Both the position numbers and the translations under genes were made by a program. A stretch of DNA of 10,984 nt, taken from assembly GCA_964414265.1 (NCBI GenBank), contig CAYPVT010000025.1, forward strand, positions 1-10,984. The letters are read 5' to 3'. The notes beneath the pieces are model-generated. The model made no database searches and was not told where the DNA came from. It worked only from the letters and a program-made list of their open reading frames with translations. The DNA comes from VMEP01 sp964414265. GTDB lineage: Bacteria > Patescibacteriota > Minisyncoccia > Phycocordibacterales > VMEP01. Positions 6,339-10,959 of this stretch are shown piece after piece. Position 1 is the stretch's first letter; each line of letters begins with the position of its first letter.

Positions 6339-6366
6339 TTGAACTTATCCTAATCTCTGTTAAAAT
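6339..6366 (+). promoter_or_regulatory. Promoter of tRNA-Gly(GCC)
   Basis: TTGAAC (6339-6344), a 16-bp spacer, then TAAAAT (6361-6366) preceded by TGT, an extended -10. The tRNA starts 14 bp further on. Confidence 0.6.
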
Positions 6367-6380
6367 ACGTCGATAAAAAT

Positions 6381-6451
6381 GCGGGTATGGTTTAGTGGTA
6401 GAACACGTCCTTGCCAAGGATGAGACGGGAGTTCGATTCTCCCTACCCGCA
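6381..6451 (+). tRNA. tRNA-Gly(GCC)
   Basis: Acceptor GCGGGTA/TACCCGC, D-arm with GTGGTAGAAC, anticodon stem CGTCC/GGATG with loop TTGCCAA (anticodon GCC at 6413-6415), T-arm GGGAG-TTCGATT-CTCCC, discriminator A at 6451. CCA is not encoded. The 14 bases after the gene match those after tRNA-Gly(UCC), so the two Gly genes probably share ancestry including the trailer. Confidence 0.96.
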
Positions 6452-6452
6452 C

Positions 6453-6497
6453 AAAATTAAAAATAACCTGTCTTTAGGGCGGGTTATTTTTAATTTT
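6453..6497 (+). terminator. Terminator of tRNA-Gly(GCC)
   Basis: Arms 6453-6468 and 6482-6497 form a perfect, mostly A/T 16-bp stem with AACC/GGTT next to the loop. The T-rich 3' arm supplies the U-tract. It lies between the tRNA and repeat copy B, so most transcripts should end before the repeat. Confidence 0.8.
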
Positions 6498-6502
6498 TGC
6501 AG

Positions 6503-6595
6503 AGGGAGAATCGAAAGCCGGAGGCAGACGTGCCGAGGCGGGGTCGCGGAATTTTTCAGCAGAAAAATATCCGTGACCGATTCTCCCTACCCGCA
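6503..6595 (+). repeat. tRNA-linked three-way-junction repeat, copy B (Gly)
   Basis: Same order as copy A: antisense arm AGGGAGAATCG (6503-6513), AAA, HpI (6517-6539) with inner stem GGCA/TGCC, GGGG, HpII (6544-6576, 33 nt), C, and a sense copy of the tRNA-Gly end CGATTCTCCCTACCCGCA (6578-6595), which repeats 6434-6451 exactly at an offset of 144. The antisense arm pairs with the sense arm over 11 bp. The HpI inner stem and HpII stem differ in sequence from copy A but keep pairing, loops, the bulged A and the G.U wobble. Here the tRNA terminator precedes the antisense arm. Confidence 0.85.
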
Positions 6596-6617
6596 ATATC
6601 TTTACCATTACGGACAA

Positions 6618-6797
6618 TTTTTCACACAAACGAACATATTTTGTAAAGAGCAATCTCATAAAAATAAGGCTAAAATAGGCCAAAAGTGGGGATAAGTCGG
6701 GGGATAATGTTAATAAGAGACACCAGAATTGTCCAAGAAAAAGACCTTTAAATGCTTTAAAATGGCCTTAAATAAGGGTATATTGTCTTTTTCCACA
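6618..6797. other. Cluster of DnaA-box-like 9-mers, possible origin region
   Basis: Compared with the consensus TTATCCACA: TTTTCCACA at 6789-6797 (8/9), TGGGGATAA at 6687-6695 (8/9 on the reverse strand), GGGGGATAA at 6699-6707 (7/9 reverse) and TTTTTCACA at 6618-6626 (7/9). Between them the DNA is A/T-rich. A 10-bp inverted repeat, AAAGACCTTT (6740-6749) and AAAGGTCTTT (6830-6839), encloses the best box and the parS site. Suggestive of oriC or an origin-proximal control region; no single box is perfect and dnaA is not in view. Confidence 0.4.
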
Positions 6798-6811
6798 TAA
6801 ATTAGTTATAA

Positions 6812-6827
6812 AGTTTCACGTGAAACT
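6812..6827. promoter_or_regulatory. parS site for ParB
   Basis: AGTTTCACGTGAAACT contains the exact 14-bp palindromic core GTTTCACGTGAAAC of the bacterial parS site; only the two outermost bases differ from the common 16-mer. ParB binds such sites to load the chromosome segregation complex, and they usually cluster near the origin. It lies just before the yraN -10 box, so bound ParB might also affect that promoter. Confidence 0.85.
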
Positions 6828-6848
6828 AAAAAGGTCTTTATTTTGGTA

Positions 6849-6854
6849 TATAAT
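6849..6854 (+). promoter_or_regulatory. -10 box of yraN, leaderless arrangement
   Basis: A perfect TATAAT is followed by 8 nt and then the ATG at 6863, leaving one or two bases of leader at most. No convincing -35 hexamer is visible. Confidence 0.6.
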
Positions 6855-6862
6855 TCTATTCA

Positions 6863-7279
6863 ATGGATGCGAAAGTATTGAAAAATAAGGATAGGCAACA
6901 GGTTGGTAGACTTGGGGAAGATATCGCTTGCCGGTTTTTAGAAGGAAAAGGTTTTAGTGTTATTGATAGAAACTACCGAAAGTTTATTGGGGAAATAGAC
7001 ATTATTGCTAAAAAGGACAAAATTTTATACTTTGTGGAAGTGAAAACTGTTTCCCGTGAAAACTCTAAAGGAGAGGAGAGTGGAACAGCTAGCCAATATA
7101 GAGCCGAAGATAACATTCATCCGCAAAAGTTAAAGCGTCTAAGTAGAGCGATTAACGCGTATCTTTCAGAAAGAGTAGGGGATATTGATTGTGTTTGGCA
7201 ATGTGATGCGATTATTGTTAATTTATCCATTTCCAACAAGAAGGCTCAGGTTAAGTATTTAGAAAATATTTTTGCGTAA
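6863..7279 (+). CDS. yraN: YraN / UPF0102 family nuclease-like protein (138 aa)
   Basis: Small protein with the restriction-endonuclease-like fold of the UPF0102 family; the precise role is not settled. Motifs: GRLGEDIACRFL (15-26), RNYR (36-39), GEIDII (43-48, with Glu44 and Asp46), and FVEVKT (57-62, with Glu59 and Lys61), matching the metal-dependent nuclease core. In the family consensus the C-terminal strand starts with Arg-Phe-Asp; here it is QCDAIIVNL (113-121), so Asp is kept and Arg is not. The 138 residues are slightly longer than usual because of an insertion around 64-82. The start is fixed by the adjacent -10 box. No terminator hairpin is obvious, only T-runs after the stop. Confidence 0.9.
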   Translation: MDAKVLKNKDRQQVGRLGEDIACRFLEGKGFSVIDRNYRKFIGEIDIIAKKDKILYFVEVKTVSRENSKGEESGTASQYRAEDNIHPQKLKRLSRAINAYLSERVGDIDCVWQCDAIIVNLSISNKKAQVKYLENIFA

Positions 7280-7337
7280 TTTTTTGTTTTTTGTGATAGG
7301 ATTGATAAATTATCGGATTGAGAGGAGTTCGTTTTTC

Positions 7338-7435
7338 CGGGGTGTAGTACCCGCCCGTACCGAACGTTAATTTGATAAGCCTAGCTTTGGTGTGGTACGT
7401 TCGGGCGGGTAGAGGGTAGTACTTCTGCTTTGGGG
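7338..7435 (+). pseudogene. 5'-half tRNA-Pro pseudogene interrupted by an inverted-repeat insertion
   Basis: CGGGGTGTAGTA (7338-7349) equals the first 12 bases of the tRNA-Pro gene at 7474. After a 60-bp insertion the match resumes at 7410 with TAGAGG, one extra G, GTAGTAC, then TTCTGCTTTGGGG in place of GTCTGCTTTGGGA. The copy ends in the anticodon loop and has no T-arm or 3' acceptor strand, so it cannot make a tRNA. Confidence 0.75.
7350..7409. repeat. 60-bp inverted-repeat insertion in the tRNA-Pro pseudogene
   Basis: The ends CCCGCC and GGCGGG pair; next to them CGAACG (7361-7366) and CGTTCG (7398-7403) pair, with a 5-nt bulge CGTAC on the left arm. The insertion falls cleanly between two bases that are adjacent in intact tRNA-Pro, with no obvious target duplication. 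The bases GCCCG..GTAC..GAA also occur in the hairpin behind xerC (1427-1456), a weak hint of one family. Confidence 0.65.
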
Positions 7436-7473
7436 TTAAGAAGATTTTTCGTTTAGTATTTTGGTTTCATCGT

Positions 7474-7544
7474 CGGGGTGTAGTATAGAGGTAGTACGTC
7501 TGCTTTGGGAGCAGATAGCCCGAGTTCGATTCTCGGCACCCCGA
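7474..7544 (+). tRNA. tRNA-Pro(UGG)
   Basis: Acceptor CGGGGTG/CACCCCG, D-arm with GAGGTAGTAC, anticodon stem TCTGC/GCAGA with loop TTTGGGA (anticodon TGG at 7506-7508), T-arm CCGAG-TTCGATT-CTCGG, discriminator A at 7544. CCA is not encoded. Its 5' half is duplicated upstream (7338-7435), and its 3' end plus 12 trailer bases are duplicated downstream (7810-7839). A possible promoter is TTGGGG (7430-7435) and TAGTAT (7454-7459). Confidence 0.95.
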
Positions 7545-7556
7545 CAATGTAACTAA

Positions 7557-7651
7557 ATGGTGTGTTGGAAACTCTTTATAATCAGAAGTTCGTTATAAAC
7601 GTAGCGAAGCACTATAAGGGGTGAGCAGGCAAACGGTTTTGCCTGCATCCG
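7557..7651 (+). other. Spacer between tRNA-Pro and its repeat, with two inverted repeats
   Basis: TTTATAA (7575-7581) and TTATAAA (7593-7599) are inverted copies. GCAGGCAAA (7625-7633) and TTTGCCTGC (7638-7646) form a perfect 9-bp hairpin with loop CGGT, which could act as a terminator, although the T-run lies within the stem. No convincing ORF. It separates the tRNA from copy C. Confidence 0.45.
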
Positions 7652-7839
7652 GAATCGAAAGCCGGAGCGCGACGGCGCGAGGCGGGCTCAATTGCGATAA
7701 ATTAAGCAATTGAGAGACGGAGGCTGACGAGCCGAGTCGGGGTCGCAGAATTTTCCAGCAGGAAAATATCTGTGGCTGCACAAAAATTCAGCAGAATTTT
7801 ATGCGTAGCCGATTCTCGGCACCCCGACAATGTAACTAA
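7652..7839 (+). repeat. tRNA-linked repeat, copy C (Pro), nested double copy
   Basis: Outer unit: antisense arm GAATCG (7652-7657), AAA, HpI (7661-7683), then HpII (7776-7808), C, and the sense tRNA-Pro end at 7810-7839. The last 30 bases repeat 7527-7556 exactly (offset 283), including 12 bases beyond the tRNA. Between outer HpI and HpII sits a second unit: a perfect 9-bp hairpin CTCAATTGC/GCAATTGAG (7687-7714), a variant HpI (7716-7738) whose outer stem is GAC/GTC and inner stem GGCT/AGCC, and its own 33-nt HpII (7743-7775). This looks like one element inserted in another, between its two hairpins. Confidence 0.82.
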
Positions 7840-7845
7840 GGTTTT

Positions 7846-9000
7846 TTAATTTGTCTCGCTAACCAATAAGAGCATGAGTGGCAAAGACAAATTTTCGCGA
7901 AAGTTTTTTTGGGCGAGATCTAGATTTTGTGAAATAAACTCATTTAAGCTTTGTCCAGTCTCGTTTTTTATTTCTCTACTGATATGTCCAGGTGTAATTG
8001 CAAAGAGTTCTCTAGTGCTCGTTTCTTTTGTGGCGGTACTTGTTGTGATAATTCCCTCAAGTTTTCCAGTTGAACGATTGACGACTGCTCCACCAGAAGA
8101 GCCTTGTTGAGAAAGAATATTTCCTTCAACTGAAATAATGTCTAGTAGGGTATCGTCGTGAAAATTAAATAATTCTTTAATAACACCAGAGCTCGAAGTA
8201 AGGAAAAGATTTGTCTGAATTGTTACACCACCCAAAAAACCGGCTGGGTAAGCAACAATTAAAACAGGAAGACCTCGAAGTACGTTTTCTGGATCTATAT
8301 TTGGTTCGACATAAGGGAATGAGGCTGGTAGTTGTCTACCGTCCGGTGTTCCAACTACACGAAGAAGGGCATAGTCACTTTCGCCGGTGCCAGTTGGGTT
8401 TTCTTGTTTAATAACTTTTGAATTTTCAGTTATCCATTTTTTTGAAACATAAATAGGTTCAACTAAAAATGCTGGTGAGGCGGGGGAGCCTTGTCTTGCA
8501 ACACAGGTAATATAATTTTTTACTCCATAATCACGAAGAAGGAAATATTGTCCGATATGGGCATTTGTTAAGATAACTCCTTTGTCGCTAATAAAGACCC
8601 CGCTTCCCGATAATGGCTTGAAATCACCACCATTTTGGGTGGTACAAAGGATGTTTACGATAGCACTGCGGGTTTGCGCGTTTAGCGGTTCAAGGGGGAG
8701 AATTTCAAGTGTGATAGTGCGTGGGCTTGTGGAGGCGATAGCGATTGGTTCTGTTTTGCTTGCAGTGGTTGTTTTTATATTTTTTGCGGTAGTTGTTGCG
8801 GTTTTTTTAACTGATTCAGTTGTTGTTGCTGTAGACCCTTCTTCGCTAGTAGTTTTAGTGTAGTTGTTTCCAATTTTTACTACATCAATTGGGGCGATTG
8901 CAATTTCTTTTTGGACATTATTTATAGGGAACATCGAAAAAACCCCAGCAATGATGCCAATTATGGTGTTTTTAAAAATAATTTCTAAAGTTTCAAACAT
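7846..9000 (-). CDS. Membrane-anchored trypsin-like serine protease (384 aa)
   Basis: Predicted extracytoplasmic protease. An N-terminal hydrophobic segment (about 7-27) acts as anchor or uncleaved signal, followed by a Thr/Ser-rich low-complexity linker (about 48-93) and a chymotrypsin-fold domain (about 105-340). The catalytic triad is His148 (LTNAHIG), Asp209 (ESDYALLRV) and Ser302 (GSSGGAVV). There is no C-terminal PDZ domain, unlike classical DegP/HtrA, so it is a short trypsin-2-like form. The C-terminal end (about 357-384) is amphipathic to hydrophobic. The ATG at 9000 lies about 30 nt after a possible -10 (TAATAT at 9031-9036, minus). It is divergent from tRNA-Gly(UCC), and I see no clear terminator after its stop. 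The target is unknown; a cell-surface protein quality or processing role is inferred only from the fold. Confidence 0.88.
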   Translation of the reverse strand: MFETLEIIFKNTIIGIIAGVFSMFPINNVQKEIAIAPIDVVKIGNNYTKTTSEEGSTATTTESVKKTATTTAKNIKTTTASKTEPIAIASTSPRTITLEILPLEPLNAQTRSAIVNILCTTQNGGDFKPLSGSGVFISDKGVILTNAHIGQYFLLRDYGVKNYITCVARQGSPASPAFLVEPIYVSKKWITENSKVIKQENPTGTGESDYALLRVVGTPDGRQLPASFPYVEPNIDPENVLRGLPVLIVAYPAGFLGGVTIQTNLFLTSSSGVIKELFNFHDDTLLDIISVEGNILSQQGSSGGAVVNRSTGKLEGIITTSTATKETSTRELFAITPGHISREIKNETGQSLNEFISQNLDLAQKNFRENLSLPLMLLLVSETN

Positions 9001-9068
9001 TGATGTATTGTTTCGTGATAAGTTTACTAAATATTACCTTATCTGATAATATGTCGAATACATAGTTT

Positions 9069-9139
9069 GCGGGATTAGTTAAATGGTATAACTCCAGTTT
9101 TCCAAACTGGTGTCGGGAGTTCGATTCTCCCATCCCGCA
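9069..9139 (+). tRNA. tRNA-Gly(UCC)
   Basis: Acceptor GCGGGAT/ATCCCGC, D-arm with ATGGTATAAC, anticodon stem CCAGT/ACTGG with loop TTTCCAA (anticodon TCC at 9101-9103), T-arm GGGAG-TTCGATT-CTCCC, discriminator A at 9139. CCA is not encoded. No HpI/HpII repeat follows, so it is the intact comparison for the other three tRNA genes. Confidence 0.96.
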
Positions 9140-9149
9140 CAAAATTAAA

Positions 9150-9183
9150 AAAAACTACCCTGTTAAGTTAAAGGGTAGTTTTT
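9150..9183. terminator. Bidirectional terminator between tRNA-Gly(UCC) and the small-protein operon
   Basis: AAAAACTACCC (9150-9160) and GGGTAGTTTTT (9173-9183) form a perfect 11-bp stem with a 12-nt loop. T-runs follow on both strands, and the minus-strand run is longer. It ends both the tRNA transcript and the minus-strand operon. Confidence 0.88.
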
Positions 9184-9214
9184 GGGAACAGTTCTTTTAA
9201 ATAGCCAAAGTGCT

Positions 9215-9484
9215 TTATTTCGGAGGGTGCATGTTCCATGCTTCCCACCAAAAATAAAAATTGAGATTTGCTGGACATTTTCTGTAGTCGTCCATAAGGA
9301 TAGAAATAAGCTCGTTTTTTGATTTGGATTGAAGGAGTTTTTCCATTTCCTTTTCCTTCTCTCTTTTTTTCTGCCTTTCTTCCCCTGATCTCTTTTTCAA
9401 CGCTTTTTCACACTCCTCCGCTCTTTTTCTTTGTTCCCCTCGTTCTTCTACCGGTAGTGTCGCTGGTATACCAAACATTCCCAT
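9215..9484 (-). CDS. Small charged coiled-coil-like protein (89 aa)
   Basis: I do not recognise a family. Residues about 13-55 are almost all Glu, Lys, Arg and Gln (EERQKKREKEKEMEKLL) and should form a long charged helix or coiled coil. The C-terminal end is aromatic (NLNFYFWWEAWNMHPPK), suggesting a small folded or membrane-interface patch. An AAGGA site lies about 8 nt before the ATG. It is the last gene of a minus-strand cluster of three small charged proteins and is followed by a strong terminator. Confidence 0.72.
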   Translation of the reverse strand: MGMFGIPATLPVEERGEQRKRAEECEKALKKRSGEERQKKREKEKEMEKLLQSKSKNELISILMDDYRKCPANLNFYFWWEAWNMHPPK

Positions 9485-9540
9485 ACAGATTTTCCTTTTT
9501 TAAAGAACAAAATTGACCACGGATAAGTACCAGTCAGTGC

Positions 9541-9621
9541 TTATCTCCCAAAGAGCACCTTGAGTACAAGCAGAATAAAAATTACTACCAATGCAATCAG
9601 TGCCGGAATTACTTGTTTTTC
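9541..9621 (-). other. In-frame hydrophobic tail behind the stop of the 66-aa gene
   Basis: Directly after the TAA at 9622-9624 the same frame stays open for 26 codons. It encodes EKQ, then VIPALIALVVIFILLVLKVL, then FGR, an ideal single membrane helix, and ends in TAA at 9541-9543. There is no ATG, GTG or Shine-Dalgarno site of its own; a TTG lies inside the helix. Either the upstream gene once ended in a membrane anchor now cut off by a stop, or the stop is read through, or a rare start is used. An imperfect hairpin (9522-9545) overlaps its end. Confidence 0.5.
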
Positions 9622-9822
9622 TTATTTGAAGCGAGCAATAGCGCTGAGTAGGAACTGTCTTTTTACAAAAAGAGAGTCAATCTCGGCTATTTTTTGGGAA
9701 ATATTTCTTTGTACTGATGGTGCGTTAAGCTCCCTCAAGGCGATAAGGTGTGCTTGCGCCGAGGTGAGGTTACTCTCAACCAAACGAAGATCTCCCTTGA
9801 GTTCCTCCACGTTTTTCTTCAT
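9622..9822 (-). CDS. Small helical protein, paralogue of the next gene (66 aa)
   Basis: No family recognised. The sequence is a heptad-like amphipathic helix throughout; residues 11-31 contain DLRLVESNLTSAQAHLIAL. This aligns with DLRAIERKIASAEAQLVTL in the 65-aa gene upstream, so the two are tandem duplicates. AAGGAG lies 7 nt before the ATG, and the upstream gene stops 14 nt before it, so translation may be coupled. A membrane-helix reading frame continues immediately after the stop (9541-9621), suggesting a tail-anchored ancestor. Confidence 0.75.
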   Translation of the reverse strand: MKKNVEELKGDLRLVESNLTSAQAHLIALRELNAPSVQRNISQKIAEIDSLFVKRQFLLSAIARFK

Positions 9823-9836
9823 ATCAATCTCCTTCT

Positions 9837-10034
9837 TTAAAAGACAACCTGGATAAAAAACAACAGAAGGAGCCTCTCCCTCAGCAGTGATCTGATTTCT
9901 TCTTTCTTTTTGTAGGTTTTTTGTGATGTACTGAGAGACATTTCTAGGGTAACAAGCTGGGCTTCTGCTGATGCGATTTTTCTTTCAATCGCGCGTAAGT
10001 CGCACATAAACTCTTCTCGTGGTCTCATTTTCAC
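9837..10034 (-). CDS. Small helical protein with GTG start (65 aa)
   Basis: First gene of the small-protein operon. The start is GTG at 10032-10034 because AAAGGAG lies exactly 7 nt upstream; an ATG two codons later is less well placed. Residues 11-31 align with the 66-aa paralogue downstream. The C-terminal end is Leu/Phe-rich (LLRERLLLLFFIQVVF), a short hydrophobic patch that could touch the membrane but is barely long enough to cross it. Its promoter is visible at 10083-10112. The function is unknown; membrane-associated coiled-coil is the most I can say. Confidence 0.75.
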   Translation of the reverse strand: MKMRPREEFMCDLRAIERKIASAEAQLVTLEMSLSTSQKTYKKKEEIRSLLRERLLLLFFIQVVF

Positions 10035-10082
10035 GACAACTCTCCTTTGTTAAAGAATTAAAAATAATCAAGCTCTGCGTTA

Positions 10083-10112
10083 AATATACGGAAACAATCT
10101 TTCTTTTTTCAA
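10083..10112 (-). promoter_or_regulatory. Promoter of the small-protein operon
   Basis: On the minus strand TTGAAA (10107-10112), an 18-bp spacer, then TATATT (10083-10088). The predicted start near 10076 gives a leader of about 40 nt containing the Shine-Dalgarno site, unlike the leaderless genes nearby. Confidence 0.55.
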
Positions 10113-10126
10113 TATTTTTATATAAA

Positions 10127-10155
10127 TTGACAAATCCTTTATATAGAGCCATTAT
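10127..10155 (+). promoter_or_regulatory. Promoter of the TrmB-like regulator
   Basis: A perfect -35 TTGACA (10127-10132) is followed after 17 bp by CATTAT (10150-10155, 4/6). Transcription would start near 10162, downstream of the first ATG (10158) and about five bases before the second (10167). It overlaps no visible operator repeat. Confidence 0.55.
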
Positions 10156-10166
10156 TTATGGTATAT

Positions 10167-10916
10167 ATGTTAAAAAAAATTAACACATACCTAAAAGAGA
10201 TCGAGGATAAGATGGTTTTGAACAAAACCGAAAAAGAGATACTTAGAATTCTTGTTCTAAACACAAAGCCGATGACTATTGGTGATATGTGGGAAAGCAA
10301 ACACATAAATAGATTAACTTCTTTATATAGCCTTAAAAAACTTGAAAAAAGAGGATTAGTTAAACGTAATACAGACAAAAAGTCACATACTTGGGTGTTT
10401 GCTAGCTCAGAAATAAACACCTCAGTTGGTGTAAGGGACAGTGAAAATAAATATATTTCTATAGACGATGCTTATGAGTTTTTAAGGAAAAGTAACCAGC
10501 AGAAAGTTATTGGTATACAAGGGCTTATCGCCGTAGACAGTCTTGTTAAAAACATGAAGCAAAAACCCGGGCGTTTTACTGGAATACACATACGCCAAAA
10601 ATTAAGACAGACAATAATAGATGCGATTCTTACAGATAGTGCCGCCGACAAGATACAGCATTTACCAAAAGAAGCTTTGCTTACACACTTTGGAAGACCA
10701 ACAATTCTTCATGTTATTCCAGAAAGCAATTTTATTTCAGAATATGAAATAATTAGTGACGGTAAATCTGTAATTATTACAGACCATAAAATAAACAGGG
10801 CGGTAGTTTCAGGGGATCCGTTAATTATTAAAGCAATTACGGCACTTTTGGAAATTATTAAAACTGGTGGAGTAAAGAAAAACATCGCTGAGATTTATGG
10901 AATGGATAAAAAATAA
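10167..10916 (+). CDS. Winged-helix, TrmB-like transcriptional regulator (249 aa)
   Basis: Probable DNA-binding regulator. A winged helix-turn-helix occupies about residues 17-80 (TEKEILRILVLNTKPMTIGD, then SLKKLEKRGLVKRN and a basic wing), as in TrmB-type regulators. It is followed by a linker and a C-terminal domain (about 93-240) containing GRPTILHVIPE and AVVSGDPLIIKAITALLEII, plausibly an effector or dimerisation domain; I cannot name its ligand. No membrane segment. An ATG at 10158 would add three residues, but the likely transcription start lies after it, so I take 10167, which gives a nearly leaderless message. The stop codon is within the stem of a strong terminator. The gene is divergent from the small-protein operon, which it might control. 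Confidence 0.8.
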   Translation: MLKKINTYLKEIEDKMVLNKTEKEILRILVLNTKPMTIGDMWESKHINRLTSLYSLKKLEKRGLVKRNTDKKSHTWVFASSEINTSVGVRDSENKYISIDDAYEFLRKSNQQKVIGIQGLIAVDSLVKNMKQKPGRFTGIHIRQKLRQTIIDAILTDSAADKIQHLPKEALLTHFGRPTILHVIPESNFISEYEIISDGKSVIITDHKINRAVVSGDPLIIKAITALLEIIKTGGVKKNIAEIYGMDKK

Positions 10917-10946
10917 AAAACCGCATTCATGCGGTTTTTTATTTTT
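10909..10946. terminator. Bidirectional terminator after the TrmB-like regulator
   Basis: The 18-bp arms 10909-10926 and 10929-10946 are exact reverse complements with CCGCAT/ATGCGG at the tip and A/T flanks that give U-tracts both ways. The TAA of the regulator (10914-10916) lies in the stem, and the convergent gene on the other strand ends 14 bp away. Confidence 0.88.
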
Positions 10947-10959
10947 AGAGATGAGTGAA

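Noticed and set aside
6411..6695. Open frames on both strands across tRNA-Gly and repeat copy B
   Set aside because: They run through a tRNA gene, a terminator and structured repeats; the residues come from repeat sequence (Arg/Pro/Ser-rich) and there is no ribosome site.
7593..7781. 62-aa minus-strand open frame in repeat copy C
   Set aside because: It is translated from the hairpin repeats; base changes preserve stems rather than codons.
6143..7839. CRISPR array
   Set aside because: The repeats are few, irregularly spaced, tied to tRNA ends and not separated by unique spacers; no cas gene is present.
6145..7839. Ordinary genomic islands integrated at tRNA genes by the nearby Xer recombinase
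   Set aside because: The segments between the tRNA-end repeats are only 108-283 bp, encode nothing and share hairpins plus an antisense arm. An att-site origin cannot be fully excluded but does not explain these.
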